A DNA stretch of 64,000 nt from contig NZ_KE383843.1 of the NCBI RefSeq assembly GCF_000422465.1, positions 732,271-796,270 of the forward strand, in the 5' to 3' direction. Position 1 is the first letter of the stretch, and every line of letters begins with the position of its first letter. The translations under genes and the position numbers were made by a program. The notes under the pieces are model-generated. The model was not told where the DNA came from. It saw nothing but the letters and a program-made list of their open reading frames with translations, and did no database searches. Below, piece by piece: positions 24,713-34,702 of this stretch. The DNA is from Paenibacillus harenae DSM 16969. GTDB taxonomy: Bacteria > Bacillota > Bacilli > Paenibacillales > Paenibacillaceae.

Positions 24713-25570
24713 ATGAGTACGCAACATATCATCCATGCGCCTTACACGATTGGAACCACCTCTAATTTTAGCGGACATATCCCCTATCATTCCCACTTTC
24801 ATTATGAGATTTATTATTTTCATAGCGGCAAGGTCAATTACCTGATTAACGACCGCATCCATGTGCTTGAGCCGGGCGACATGCTGCTTATGCACGGAAC
24901 GACGCTTCATAAGGCTTACGTCGATCCGAACTTTCCCTACCATCGCACGACGATTCATTTTGATCCTTATTACTTCAAGGAATTCATACAGCCGCCGTTT
25001 GCGGACGATTTACTCCTTCCCTTCCAGAAGCTGCAAAATGTAAGGCTGCAGCTGCGCGGCGCCGACAAAGCCGAGGCGGAAGCTTCGCTGGAGAAGCTCG
25101 AGCGGCTCTATGAGCAGCAGGATTCCTTCTCGAAGCAGCGCGTTCAGGCGCATCTTCTCGATTTTTTAATTCTGATTAACCAGCTGTGCGAGCAGCCGCT
25201 TAAAGCCAAGACATCCTTTCCCACCTCCAAGGAACGGCATGTGCAATCGGTCATTACCTATCTGGACAAGCGCTACAAGGAGGACCTTACGCTGGAAAGC
25301 ATGCAGAACGAGCTGCATCTCAGCAAATATTATTTGGCGAAAACGTTCAAGGAGGTCACAGGCTCGACCATCTTCCAGTTTCTGATGCAGCGGAGAATAT
25401 ACCAAGCCAAAATCGAGCTGATCGACGGCGACAAGCCGATCACTGAAATCGGTTATGAGGTCGGCTTTAAGCATCCTTCCCACTTCAGCCGTGCCTTTAA
25501 GCTTCAAACGAAGCTTACCCCCGAGCAGTACCGCAAGCAGCATCGGCTGCGCAATTCTCCCTCCCTCTAG
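24713..25570 (+). CDS. AraC-family regulator with cupin domain
   Basis: 285-residue AraC protein. The N-terminal cupin carries IPYHSHFHYEIYYFHSGKV and GDMLLMHGTTLHKAY. The C-terminal DNA-binding domain (about 185-280) has LESMQNELHLSKYYLAKTFK and a second helix-turn-helix ending HPSHFSRAFKLQTKLTPEQYRK. AGAGGGGG precedes ATG 24713. It is divergent from the coupled Gfo/Idh pair, the same arrangement as at 2605/4031, so it likely controls that pair. Confidence 0.92.
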   Translation: MSTQHIIHAPYTIGTTSNFSGHIPYHSHFHYEIYYFHSGKVNYLINDRIHVLEPGDMLLMHGTTLHKAYVDPNFPYHRTTIHFDPYYFKEFIQPPFADDLLLPFQKLQNVRLQLRGADKAEAEASLEKLERLYEQQDSFSKQRVQAHLLDFLILINQLCEQPLKAKTSFPTSKERHVQSVITYLDKRYKEDLTLESMQNELHLSKYYLAKTFKEVTGSTIFQFLMQRRIYQAKIELIDGDKPITEIGYEVGFKHPSHFSRAFKLQTKLTPEQYRKQHRLRNSPSL

Positions 25571-25614
25571 TCTCCAATCAGAGTTAATCCACCGTCGAGA
25601 CAGCCTACGCGTCA

Positions 25615-27450
25615 TCATAAGGATACCGGCTGCGCCGGATCTTGAACCGGCAGCATGATCGTGACGACCGTGCCTTCATCGGCGGCGCTGCTGATTTGAA
25701 GCGTACCCTGGTGCGCTTCAATAATGCGCGCGCTGATCATAAGGCCGAGCCCGGTTCCTTTCTCCTTCGTTGTGACGAACGGCTCCCCGATTTTTTTGAT
25801 CAGCTCTTCCGGAATGCCCGGACCGCCATCCTTTATCCGGATCTCCACTTCTCCGCTGTTCTGCATGCCCGCGCTGATTTCAACCTGACCGCCGTCCGGC
25901 ATCGCTTCAAGCGCATTTTTGATCACATTCAAGAACACCTGCTTCAATTGATTCTCATTGCAATAAATGTTCGGCAAGGACTGTTCAAGCTTAACCTCGA
26001 TTTCAACATTCAACAGTATGGCCTGCGTCTCCAGTATCGCGATTACGCTCTGCAGGATCGGCTCAAGCCGGGCGGTGCTAAATTGCGAGAAATGCGGTTT
26101 CGCTAATGTCATGAATTCATTTACAATCATCGAAATCCGGTCGATCTCATTGCTCATGATTTCAAAATAATGCGGTTGCTCCGGATACTTGCCGCTAAGC
26201 AGCTGAGTAAAGCCTTTCAGCGCAGTCAGCGGATTGCGGATTTCATGGGCTACGCCGGCGGCAAGCTGCCCGATCGCGGAAAGCTTCTCCGAGCGGACGA
26301 GTATCTCCTCAGACCGCTTACGCTCCGTCAGGTCGCGAACGACGCTAAGCATGACATCTTTGCCCATGTAATTATTTATCCGGATACTTGATATCTCTAC
26401 ATTAAGGGTCTGTCCATCCAGACAGACGATATCCCGCTCCAGGAACGGAGTCGGATCATCCGACAGCATAACCTGGACCATCGCCTGAATCGTCAGCGTA
26501 TGTTGGCTGTGGTGAATGAAATCGAATATGCTTTTGCCGACGACCTGCTCTTCCGTGCAGGCTCCAACCATTTGCATCGCCAGTTTATTCGCGTAGACAA
26601 TAACGCCTTGATCGCTGACGATAATCGGCTCCGGCACGAACTTGATCATTTTCTGATAAAGCTTGGCGCTGTCGCGCAGCATCCTGTCCTGTTCATATTT
26701 AAAGGTGACGTCCTGGAGGGTGCCAAGGAGGGACATGCGCCCGTCAAACATAATGATCGAGCTGTTGCCTTCCATAAAAATCGTGCTTCCGTCCTTTTTT
26801 TTGCCCCGGCATTTAATCGGAAATTGCTTCTGGCCGCTGACTAAACCGTCAATCACTCTCTTCTTTATGCATTCGACATCTTCCTCTTCTATTAAATCAT
26901 AAGGCGACAAGCCAAGCATCTCGTCTACCGTATAGCCGTACATTTCAGCGAGATACGGATTGGCATATACGACATTATCGTCTTGCCCGACGAAGACGCC
27001 CGCCACAACGCTCTCCATTAAGCTTTTATACAAATAGTCTTTTTCATCCAGCGAAGCTTCCATCCGTTTCCGGTCCGAGATGTCGCTTATAATAAGCTGA
27101 ATCGCTTGTTTTCCGTCATATTTGACTGATACCGCTCTCAATTCCACGTCAACGATGCCATGGTCCAGGCGAACCAGCTTTTTCTGCACAAAATGGGATG
27201 TTCCGTCCTCCTGAAGCAGGTAGCGAATTTGGAATGGCAGCTCTTCCGCATAAGTCGGATGGATAAAACGGTGGATAGCGTGGCCGATAATCTGCTCCAG
27301 CTTATTGACAGCAAGCAGCTTGAGCGCCGAAATATTAGCGAAAACGATCTGCTCATCGATACATACAATAACGGCATCCGGCAGTACATCTACAAGGTAT
27401 TGGTACCTCTCTTCACTTTCCTTCAATTGAGCCTCGTTATAACCTAGCAT
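25615..27450 (-). CDS. triple-PAS soluble sensor histidine kinase, sporulation-kinase type
   Basis: 611-residue kinase without transmembrane segments. Three PAS domains occupy about 10-125, 135-255 and 265-380; the HisKA box is AHEIRNPLTALKGFTQLL with phospho-acceptor H402. The HATPase domain has NVIKNALEAMPDGG, IKDGGPGIPEELI and GTGLGL. Soluble kinases with three PAS domains and HEIRNPLTxxKGFxQLL are the KinA/KinE type that feed phosphate to Spo0F. No response regulator is adjacent, which also fits an orphan sporulation kinase. Start ATG 27450 follows GAGGTGG; a TTG at 27480 is the alternative. Confidence 0.88.
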   Translation of the reverse strand: MLGYNEAQLKESEERYQYLVDVLPDAVIVCIDEQIVFANISALKLLAVNKLEQIIGHAIHRFIHPTYAEELPFQIRYLLQEDGTSHFVQKKLVRLDHGIVDVELRAVSVKYDGKQAIQLIISDISDRKRMEASLDEKDYLYKSLMESVVAGVFVGQDDNVVYANPYLAEMYGYTVDEMLGLSPYDLIEEEDVECIKKRVIDGLVSGQKQFPIKCRGKKKDGSTIFMEGNSSIIMFDGRMSLLGTLQDVTFKYEQDRMLRDSAKLYQKMIKFVPEPIIVSDQGVIVYANKLAMQMVGACTEEQVVGKSIFDFIHHSQHTLTIQAMVQVMLSDDPTPFLERDIVCLDGQTLNVEISSIRINNYMGKDVMLSVVRDLTERKRSEEILVRSEKLSAIGQLAAGVAHEIRNPLTALKGFTQLLSGKYPEQPHYFEIMSNEIDRISMIVNEFMTLAKPHFSQFSTARLEPILQSVIAILETQAILLNVEIEVKLEQSLPNIYCNENQLKQVFLNVIKNALEAMPDGGQVEISAGMQNSGEVEIRIKDGGPGIPEELIKKIGEPFVTTKEKGTGLGLMISARIIEAHQGTLQISSAADEGTVVTIMLPVQDPAQPVSL

Positions 27451-27543
27451 ATAATGATTTCCCACCTCATCGTGAATCAACAGCTTCCTTCTTTAACTTC
27501 AACGAATTCCCTCATCTTCCTGCATCATGAAACGCTTTTATAG

Positions 27544-27593
27544 CAAAAAACCATAAAACGCTAACATCTTACTCCGTTAGTCGCTTTATGGTT
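27544..27593 (-). terminator. terminator of the odhAB operon
   Basis: Long stem 27549-27565 / 27576-27593 (outer 9 bp AACCATAAA/TTTATGGTT perfect), followed leftward by TTTTTTGC. A second GC-rich hairpin at about 27655-27697 lies closer to odhB and has no clear T-run. Confidence 0.7.
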
Positions 27594-27707
27594 AGAAATA
27601 TATGTAAATTATTAGAATGTACTGGATATTACTTATCCTGGCGCCTATAGAACGACTGCCCCTTCATTCAAATACTCGAAGGAAGAGGCAGTTCAATCTG
27701 TTAGGAG

Positions 27708-28922
27708 TTAGCCTTGCAGCAGAAGTTGTTCCGGATCCTCGAGCATTTCTTTAATCGTTACAAGGAAGCGGACCGCTTCACTGCCGTCTACGATGCGGTG
27801 ATCGTAGGACAAGGCGATGTACATCATCGGGCGGTTCTCCATACGCTCATTGTCGATGGCTACCGGACGCAGCTGGATTTTGTGCATGCCGAGAATGCCG
27901 ACCTGAGGCGTATTCAGAATTGGCGTCGACAGCAAGGAGCCGAATACGCCGCCGTTTGTAATCGTGAAGCTGCCGCCTTGAAGATCGCCGATCGACAGGG
28001 TATTCGCTCTCGCTTTGGTTGCAAGGTCAACGATATTTTTCTCAATCTCGGCGAAGCTGAGACGATCGGCGTCCCGAACGACCGGAACGACCAGGCCTTC
28101 CTTCGCGGATACGGCAATGCCGATGTCAAAGAATTTTTTCATGACGATTTCTTCGCCGTCGATTTCCGCATTGAGCAGCGGGAATGCTTTCAAAGCTCCG
28201 ACTACCGCTTTCGTGAAGAACGACATAAAGCCGAGGTTCACGTCGTTCTTCTCGAAGAACGACTGCTTGCGGCGTTTGCGCAGATCAAGGATCGCCGTCA
28301 TGTCGACTTCGTTGAACGTCGTCAGCATCGCTGCCGTACGCTGCGCCTCTACGAGACGATTCGCAATCGTCACGCGGCGGCGGGACATCCGCTTGCGTTC
28401 CGTCGGCTTCGCGCCGTTCGCGGCGGCCGCAGGTCCGGCTTGGTTAAGCGGAGCCGAGGATACGGGCGTCGCCACGGCCGGAGCCAGTGCTTGTCCCGCT
28501 GCCTGCGTCAGGTCAATGCCTTGCTCGCGGGCACGCTTGCGTGCGGCAGGCGAAGCATTGATCGCAGCAGACGCTGCGGTCGCTGTTACTACAGGAGCAG
28601 CTGCAGGAGCAGCCGGAGCCGCGGCTGGCGCTGCTGCGGCCGGCGCAGGTGCGGACGGCGCTGCGGGAGCAGGCGCTCCGCCCGCTGCCGCTTCGCCGAT
28701 CGAACCGATCGCTTCGCCGACAAGCACAACCTCGCCGTCTTGCTTCGCAATGCGGGAGATAACGCCGCTGTTGTCCGCGCTAATCTCAATGTTTACTTTA
28801 TCCGTTTCAAGCTCCAGAAGAACATCTCCCTGATTGACGGAGTCGCCTTCCTTCACAAACCATTTCGTAATCGTGCCCTCTGAGATGGACTCGCCTAATT
28901 CCGGTACGATAATTTCAGCCAT
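27708..28922 (-). CDS. odhB: dihydrolipoyllysine-residue succinyltransferase (E2 of 2-oxoglutarate dehydrogenase)
   Basis: 404-residue E2 subunit that transfers the succinyl group from lipoamide to CoA in the TCA cycle. A single lipoyl domain comes first, with lipoylated K42 in ELETDKVNIEI. A long Ala/Pro linker (about 78-120) follows, then the peripheral-subunit-binding domain (ASPAARKRAREQGIDL) and the catalytic core ending SYDHRIVDG with H375 and D379 at the active site. It starts 6 bases after the odhA stop. The third subunit (lipoamide dehydrogenase) is not encoded here and is usually shared with pyruvate dehydrogenase. Confidence 0.97.
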   Translation of the reverse strand: MAEIIVPELGESISEGTITKWFVKEGDSVNQGDVLLELETDKVNIEISADNSGVISRIAKQDGEVVLVGEAIGSIGEAAAGGAPAPAAPSAPAPAAAAPAAAPAAPAAAPVVTATAASAAINASPAARKRAREQGIDLTQAAGQALAPAVATPVSSAPLNQAGPAAAANGAKPTERKRMSRRRVTIANRLVEAQRTAAMLTTFNEVDMTAILDLRKRRKQSFFEKNDVNLGFMSFFTKAVVGALKAFPLLNAEIDGEEIVMKKFFDIGIAVSAKEGLVVPVVRDADRLSFAEIEKNIVDLATKARANTLSIGDLQGGSFTITNGGVFGSLLSTPILNTPQVGILGMHKIQLRPVAIDNERMENRPMMYIALSYDHRIVDGSEAVRFLVTIKEMLEDPEQLLLQG

Positions 28923-28928
28923 TCGTCA

Positions 28929-31835
28929 CTACCCCCTGGTCAAAGTTGTTTCAACCGGCTTGCCGTTCAAAGCCGTCGAAATAATCCATTTTTGTTCCGC
29001 CGCATGCACCTCTTGGTGGCCGCTTGCCGTACTCGAACGATCGGGTCTGCCAATATAGCTTACCGTCGCCTTCTTCGGCGCCAGCGCGCGCAGGCGAGGC
29101 TCCATGAAGAACCATGAACCCATGTTCTTCGGCTCTTCCTGCACCCACACGATTTCTTCCAGCTTATCGAATTGCTTCACGATCCGTTCGATCTCGGCAT
29201 GTGCGAACGGATAAAGCTGTTCGACTCTCGCTACGCGAAGCCAATCGTATTCTTCCGGATTAGCGGAGGCGAGCGCCTCATCAATATCTACCGCAACCTT
29301 GCCGGTGCACAGAAGCAGGCGTTTCACTTTATCCTTCTTCTCCTTCGGCTCTGTCAGACTGAATTGCGGCAGCACAGGCTTGAAGGAGCCTTCGCTGAAA
29401 TCAACGCCGTGCGAAGCAACGCGCGGATTGCGGATTAAGCTCTTCGGCGCCATAAGAACGAGCGGACGAGCATGCTCCGTGCCCAGGATCGACGCTTGCT
29501 TCCGAAGCAAGTGGAAATACTGCGCGGATGTCGTCAAGTTGGCTACCGTCCAGTTGTTGTCGGCCGACAGCTGCAGGAAACGCTCCAGTCTCGCGCTTGA
29601 ATGCTCCGGCCCTTGTCCTTCGTAGCCGTGCGGCAGCAGGATGACGATGCCGGACTTTTGCGACCATTTCGCGCGGCCTGCCGAAATGAATTGGTCGAAA
29701 ATCACTTGCGCGACGTTAGCGAAGTCGCCATACTGCGCTTCCCAAATGACGAAGGTTTCCGGCGCAAATACGTTGTAGCCATATTCAAAGCCAAGCACGG
29801 CTGTCTCCGACAGCGGGCTGTTATGAACCGCAAAGGACGCTTTTGCTTGCGGCAGCATGTGCAGCGGCGAGAACTTAGCCGCATTGGCGTAATCGTTCAA
29901 CATAATGTGGCGATGCGCGAAGGTGCCCCGCTCGGAATCCTGACCGCTTAGACGGATCGGCGTGCCATCCGCCAGTATCGTTGCGAACGCAAGCGTCTCC
30001 GCATGCGCCCAATCCACCTTCTCGCCGTCATTCAACGCCGATGCCCGGCGCTGCAAGATGCGCTGCAGCTTCGTGTATTCGGTAAAGCCCTCCGGACGGT
30101 TAAGAAGCTCAAGGTTAATTTCGCGGAGCGTCTCCAGCGGAACAGCGGTGCGGGCCTCTTCCATTTCCGGTACGATCGAGGCATGGTCGCCCAGGACCTG
30201 CTTCTCGCCTTCCTTCGACTTCATCGCGTCGTAAGCAGCCTGCAGCTTGCCGTTCGTGCGCTGGCGAAGTTCCTCGATCTGCTCTTCCGTTACGGCTCTC
30301 TCGCCCTTCAGCTGCTCGGAGTAGAGCGCGCTGACCGTAGGGTGATTGCGAACCTTCGAGTACATCAACGGCTGCGTTACATCCGGATCGTCCATTTCGT
30401 TATGCCCGAAGCGGCGGTAACCGATCAGATCGATAACGAAGCCTTTATTGAAACGGAGCCGGTATTCGCAAGCGAGACGAACAGCTGCCAGACAAGCTTC
30501 GGGCTCATCCGCATTGACGTGCACGATCGGAATATCGAAGCCTTTGGCAAGGTCGCTCGCATAATTGGTCGAACGGGAATCCTCGCTGTTTGTCGTAAAG
30601 CCAAGCCGGTTGTTTGCGATAATATGAAGCGTTCCGCCATTACGGTAGCCTTTCAGCTTATTGAAGTTGAGCGTCTCCGCCACAATTCCTTCACCGATAA
30701 ATGCGGCATCGCCGTGAATGCAAATCGTAACGGCTTTCGCCAAATCCTGTACCGGCATGCCCGGCTTGCTGCGGTCTTCCTGCGCAGCGCGCGTGAAGCC
30801 TTCGACGACCGGATTAACGAATTCAAGGTGGCTCGGGTTGTTCGCCAGCATAAGCTGCGCGCGCACGGTCTCGCCATCCTTCACGGCGCGGTCGGCGCCA
30901 AGATGGTATTTGACGTCGCCTGTCCAGCCGTAGTTGATGCCCATCGAACCTTCCGACGGAATCAGCTCCTTGTTCGGAGCGTGGTGGAACTCGGAGAAAA
31001 TCTTCTCATACGGCTTGCCAAGCACATGCGTCAGCACGTTCAAACGGCCGCGATGCGCCATACCCATCAGAATGTGGCTCGCTCCGTCATGCGCGACGGA
31101 TCGAACGATTTCATCCAATACGGGAACGAGCATATCCACGCCTTCTATGGAGAAGCGCTTCTGGCCGACGAAGGTGCGATGAAGGAAGTTCTCGAAGAAT
31201 TCGACCTCCATCAGCCGCTCAAGCAGCGCGGACCTTTCTCTTGCCGACAACGGCGCAGGGAATGAACCCGATTCCGCTTGCTTATGCAGCCAATTACGCT
31301 CGTTCTCATCATGGATATGCGTGAACTCGTAGGCTGCGGAACGCGTGTAAATTTCCCGCAGTCTCGTGATGGCATCCCAGCCGTTGATGACCGAGGCCGG
31401 CGCGTTATCCCAAATAAGCGATGCAGGGATCGAAGCCAGGTCGGCTTGCGTAAGCCCGAACGTTTCCGGCTCGAGCAGCTTCGTGTCGGAACGCTGGCTT
31501 AGGCCAAGTGGATCTATATCCGCAGCTAAATGGCCGTATCTGCGAATGTTCAGCATCAGCTGATGCGCAGCCACGACCTTCTTCAACATATTTGAATCGA
31601 TGGGACCCGGCGAAGCGGCAGCTGCCTGCCGCGAATCGGATTTAGCCGATGGGGCCGGTACTGCGCCCATCGCTGCCGCAGGAGGTGCTCCAAATTGGAT
31701 AAACAGCTCGCGGAGCGACGTCTCGACCGAATCCGGATCACTCAAAAAACGTTCGTATTGCTCCTGCACATACCCTAGATTGGGGCCGTAGTAGCTTTGC
31801 CAAGGCGAATGATTACGCTCAACATGGATGCTCAT
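28929..31835 (-). CDS. odhA: 2-oxoglutarate dehydrogenase E1 component
   Basis: 968-residue thiamine-diphosphate-dependent E1, which decarboxylates 2-oxoglutarate. It has the N-terminal WQSYYGPNLGYVQEQYERF, HRGRLNVLTHVLGKP, GDAAFIGEGIVAETLNF (thiamine diphosphate site), RRFGHNEMDDP and the transketolase-like C-terminal half with EAQYGDFANVAQVIFDQFI. ATG 31835 is chosen as the family-like start MSIHVERNHSPW; a GTG at 31850 is in frame but lies directly in the GAGAGGG site. First gene of odhAB. Confidence 0.97.
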   Translation of the reverse strand: MSIHVERNHSPWQSYYGPNLGYVQEQYERFLSDPDSVETSLRELFIQFGAPPAAAMGAVPAPSAKSDSRQAAAASPGPIDSNMLKKVVAAHQLMLNIRRYGHLAADIDPLGLSQRSDTKLLEPETFGLTQADLASIPASLIWDNAPASVINGWDAITRLREIYTRSAAYEFTHIHDENERNWLHKQAESGSFPAPLSARERSALLERLMEVEFFENFLHRTFVGQKRFSIEGVDMLVPVLDEIVRSVAHDGASHILMGMAHRGRLNVLTHVLGKPYEKIFSEFHHAPNKELIPSEGSMGINYGWTGDVKYHLGADRAVKDGETVRAQLMLANNPSHLEFVNPVVEGFTRAAQEDRSKPGMPVQDLAKAVTICIHGDAAFIGEGIVAETLNFNKLKGYRNGGTLHIIANNRLGFTTNSEDSRSTNYASDLAKGFDIPIVHVNADEPEACLAAVRLACEYRLRFNKGFVIDLIGYRRFGHNEMDDPDVTQPLMYSKVRNHPTVSALYSEQLKGERAVTEEQIEELRQRTNGKLQAAYDAMKSKEGEKQVLGDHASIVPEMEEARTAVPLETLREINLELLNRPEGFTEYTKLQRILQRRASALNDGEKVDWAHAETLAFATILADGTPIRLSGQDSERGTFAHRHIMLNDYANAAKFSPLHMLPQAKASFAVHNSPLSETAVLGFEYGYNVFAPETFVIWEAQYGDFANVAQVIFDQFISAGRAKWSQKSGIVILLPHGYEGQGPEHSSARLERFLQLSADNNWTVANLTTSAQYFHLLRKQASILGTEHARPLVLMAPKSLIRNPRVASHGVDFSEGSFKPVLPQFSLTEPKEKKDKVKRLLLCTGKVAVDIDEALASANPEEYDWLRVARVEQLYPFAHAEIERIVKQFDKLEEIVWVQEEPKNMGSWFFMEPRLRALAPKKATVSYIGRPDRSSTASGHQEVHAAEQKWIISTALNGKPVETTLTRG

Positions 31836-32010
31836 TGCAGAAAATTCCACCCTCTCTATTCATTGCCATCCTATTATTTTCAAAGGCGAACCTTACCATA
31901 CATGCCCGCCGACTTCCTTTTCCGCATCATGCATGCTCTTCCGCTTGCCGCTCGCTGAGAAATATAAAAAATAATAATAAATAATCGAATAAATTCTTAT
32001 AGCAATAAGC

Positions 32011-32064
32011 AAAAAGAAGAAGCACAGCAGCTGCGGCAATGACACAGTTCTGTAACTTCTTTTT
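32011..32064 (-). terminator. possible terminator after the esterase gene
   Basis: AAAAAGAAG (32011-32019) pairs with CTTCTTTTT (32056-32064) around a GC-rich inner hairpin. Leftward the arm ends in CTTTTTGC. The long loop makes this a moderate call. Confidence 0.4.
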
Positions 32065-32067
32065 ATT

Positions 32068-32130
32068 TTAGTATAGATATCGATTGCCTTCCATAATCAT
32101 CTTGGCATTGATTTCATCCATTTCGAGCAT
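32068..32130 (-). CDS. possible 20-residue microORF
   Basis: ATG 32130 with AAGGTGA about 5 bases upstream, encoding MLEMDEINAKMIMEGNRYLY and a TAA, placed 13 bases after the esterase stop and immediately before the terminator hairpin. The good ribosome site and position at the end of the transcript are suggestive; no homology can be claimed. It may also be chance. Confidence 0.3.
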   Translation of the reverse strand: MLEMDEINAKMIMEGNRYLY

Positions 32131-32143
32131 AGATTCACCTTTG

Positions 32144-33103
32144 TTACACCCTGTCGAACGTCTCCTGCAAAAATTCGTATGCCTTCGTCCGTTGATACTC
32201 GCTGACTTCATGCCCGGAATACGGGAAATCGTTGATCTGTTTCTTGGAGCGAATCCGATTGTAGACGGCATACACGGTTTCGGGCAGGCAGACGGTGTCC
32301 TTCCAGCCGACGGACATGAGAACGGGAACCGTAATGCGGTCCGCCAGATTCAGCATATCAAAGTGTGCGATTGTCTCCATCACCGCCGCCAGCCGATCCG
32401 GGTAACGTTTAATATATGCCGCGATCTCCGTCAGCGAGCTTGTGGAATGGAGAACGCCGTGATCCATATGGCACATATTCGGTATGTCGGCAACAACCGC
32501 GCTGACCTTCGGATTCAGAGCCGCGGCAAGCAGCGACAGCCCGCCGCCCTGACTTGCGCCAACCGTCGCGATTCGAGATGCGTCAATCTCAAGCTGATCT
32601 GCAGCGGCGTCGACAGCCCTGACGACATCCATCGTAATTGCAAAATAATAACTGTTCTCGATATCGGTTATGCCTCGAGAAACCCAGCCCTTCACCGAAC
32701 CTGCGGCTTCGGTAAGCAAGCTTCCGGTTTCGCCGCCTTGGCCGCGCGCATCGACGGCAAGCACCGCATATCCGAGCAGCAGCCAGCCGGCATATCCTTC
32801 AGGCCGTCCTTTGTCCCCCGTATAGCCGGGAAACGTAACGATGCAGGGCTTCTTCTCCGCCGTCTCATGTAACGGAATGAGCAGCCAGCAATGAATGGGC
32901 GTGCCGTCGTACCCAAGATAGGTGAGCCTCTCCGCGCGCACGGACTTGAACAGCGTTTGCACGGGCTCCCTTCTTACTTCAAGCGGCTTTCGTTCATTCC
33001 GCTCCAGCACCCCGTTCCAAAATCGGTCCAGCTTCTCTTGTTCAATCGTTGCGGACGGATTGCACGTTAATAATTCATTTCTTCTTTTCTCAGTGGCATA
33101 CAC
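32144..33103 (-). CDS. acetyl xylan esterase / cephalosporin-C deacetylase family (CE7-like)
   Basis: Alpha/beta hydrolase of about 319 residues, the CE7 length. Three CE7 signatures are visible: RGQGG, the nucleophile elbow GASQGGG with S184, and the late HE (YSGHEVSEYQ) with the catalytic histidine; WKDTVCLP supplies the acid. These esterases remove acetyl groups from xylo-oligosaccharides. No signal peptide, so cytoplasmic. The start is chosen at GTG 33103, 10 bases after GAGG; ATG 33112 is only 1 base from that site. Upstream lies pepA, 87 bases away, possibly co-transcribed. Confidence 0.87.
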   Translation of the reverse strand: MYATEKRRNELLTCNPSATIEQEKLDRFWNGVLERNERKPLEVRREPVQTLFKSVRAERLTYLGYDGTPIHCWLLIPLHETAEKKPCIVTFPGYTGDKGRPEGYAGWLLLGYAVLAVDARGQGGETGSLLTEAAGSVKGWVSRGITDIENSYYFAITMDVVRAVDAAADQLEIDASRIATVGASQGGGLSLLAAALNPKVSAVVADIPNMCHMDHGVLHSTSSLTEIAAYIKRYPDRLAAVMETIAHFDMLNLADRITVPVLMSVGWKDTVCLPETVYAVYNRIRSKKQINDFPYSGHEVSEYQRTKAYEFLQETFDRV

Positions 33104-33190
33104 CGTGTCCATTCCTCATTTCATCGCGGTAAAATTCCCACTTTCTTCTGCAACGAGGGCGAGGATTCCTGCTTTGTCCACTCGCTCTTC

Positions 33191-34702
33191 TTACTCGCGT
33201 TGAACAATCAATTCAACCAGGGTACGCACCATGACGCCGGTCGCGCCCTTCGGCTCCCATCCCCTGCTCATATCCAGCCACGCGGTTCCGCCGATATCCA
33301 GGTGTACCCATGGCAGCCCTTCGGCAAAATGACCGATAAACAGCCCGCCGGTAATCGCACCGGCATAACGCCCGCCGCTGTTCTTCAAGTCAGCCGCATT
33401 GCTTCTAAGCTGCTTCTTATATTCCGGGTAAGCCGGCAGCTGCCAGATGCGCTCTCCCGCGCTGTCGGCGGCGGCTTGTACTTGCTTGAACAGCTCCTCG
33501 TTATTCGTGACTGCGCCCGTCGCTTCTATGCCGAGCGCGGCCATCACATTTCCGGTCAGCGTAGCGACATCCACCAGCTTCGTCGCTCCCCTTGTGATCG
33601 CCGTCGTCAGTCCGTCCGCAAGTACGAGCCTGCCTTCCGCATCGGTATTGACGACCTCTACCGTATGCCCGCTCATCATCCGGAGCACGTCGCCGGGCTT
33701 AAAGGCCCGGTCGGAAGGCATATTCTCGGCGGCAGGTATGACCGCGATTACATTCATAGCGGGCTTCAACTCTGCGATGACGCGAATTGCGCCCAGCACT
33801 GCCGCCGCTCCGCCCATATCCGAAATCATTTCCTGCATGCCTTCCGCCCGCTTCAGCGAAATTCCTCCCGTATCGAACGTAACGCCCTTGCCGATCAGTC
33901 CCCATGCCTGCTCGCTGTTCTCATCTCCCCTATAATGGATCACAATCATTCGCGGCGGGTTGATGCTGCCCTGCCCCACCCCCAGCAGTCCGCCCATCTG
34001 CTGCTCAGCGGCGCTCCACTCGTCAATCACTTCAATCTCCAGATCGTGCTCGCGAGCCAGCTCCTCGGCAAGAAAGGCGAGCCGTTCCGGGGTAAGCTCA
34101 TTGCCCGGCAGGTTAGTCAAGTCCCTCGCGTAGCCTACGCCTTCCGCATGCAGCTTGCCTCTTGCCATTCCGCGCTCCCATAAGGCCGCATCGGCAGCAG
34201 AGCCTGCCGTCCGATACGGCACAAAAGCCACCTCCTTCAGCATAAATCGTTCGGACTGCTCCCGCTTAAGCGGATGGCGGGTATGCAGGGCGAGCAGCAG
34301 CCCTTCCATTAGCGCGCTCGCGGCGAACGCGGTTCCAAGCGAAGCGGCTGTCTCCCGGAGCCGGTCAGACAGGAGCACCTGAACGGAATCGGCGCGTAAT
34401 TTCTTCAACGCTTTCGCAGCCGACGCAGCAGCCAGCCGCAGCCCGGTTGCTCCGCGATCCGCCTCATATCCCGCGAAAATAATGTGCGCAGCCGGATACA
34501 GGCCTAAGGTCGATATGATCTCCGTCTGCTCCGCTTCCGCCTTGAACAGCCCTTTGGCGTACAAAACACGAAGAGCCTCATCCATTGGAGGCTGGATGAT
34601 CGGTTCAGCCGCTTTCAGCTCCGATTTGCAGACAAACCGGATGACTGCGTCAGCTGCCGCTGAATCGGCGCTTCTTGCTCCGTATGAAATTTGAACGTTC
34701 AT
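33191..34702 (-). CDS. pepA: leucyl aminopeptidase (M17 family)
   Basis: 503-residue cytosolic M17 aminopeptidase that releases N-terminal amino acids. The two-metal site is complete: K272 and D277 in GKGVTFDTGG, D295 in SDMGG, then D354 and E356 in NTDAEGR, where R358 is catalytic. The N-terminal macro-like domain (1-170) and the C-terminal GRYAGAITGGLF and HLDIGGTAW strands are as expected. A GCGAGGAC site precedes ATG 34702. Confidence 0.96.
   Translation of the reverse strand: MNVQISYGARSADSAAADAVIRFVCKSELKAAEPIIQPPMDEALRVLYAKGLFKAEAEQTEIISTLGLYPAAHIIFAGYEADRGATGLRLAAASAAKALKKLRADSVQVLLSDRLRETAASLGTAFAASALMEGLLLALHTRHPLKREQSERFMLKEVAFVPYRTAGSAADAALWERGMARGKLHAEGVGYARDLTNLPGNELTPERLAFLAEELAREHDLEIEVIDEWSAAEQQMGGLLGVGQGSINPPRMIVIHYRGDENSEQAWGLIGKGVTFDTGGISLKRAEGMQEMISDMGGAAAVLGAIRVIAELKPAMNVIAVIPAAENMPSDRAFKPGDVLRMMSGHTVEVVNTDAEGRLVLADGLTTAITRGATKLVDVATLTGNVMAALGIEATGAVTNNEELFKQVQAAADSAGERIWQLPAYPEYKKQLRSNAADLKNSGGRYAGAITGGLFIGHFAEGLPWVHLDIGGTAWLDMSRGWEPKGATGVMVRTLVELIVQRE

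Noticed and set aside
27714..28883. 389-residue rightward ORF opposite odhB
   Set aside because: Exact shadow of odhB; rich in Arg/Cys/Ser runs from the Ala/Pro linker and no ribosome site. Same reasoning for 30003-31265 opposite odhA and 33200-34183 opposite pepA.
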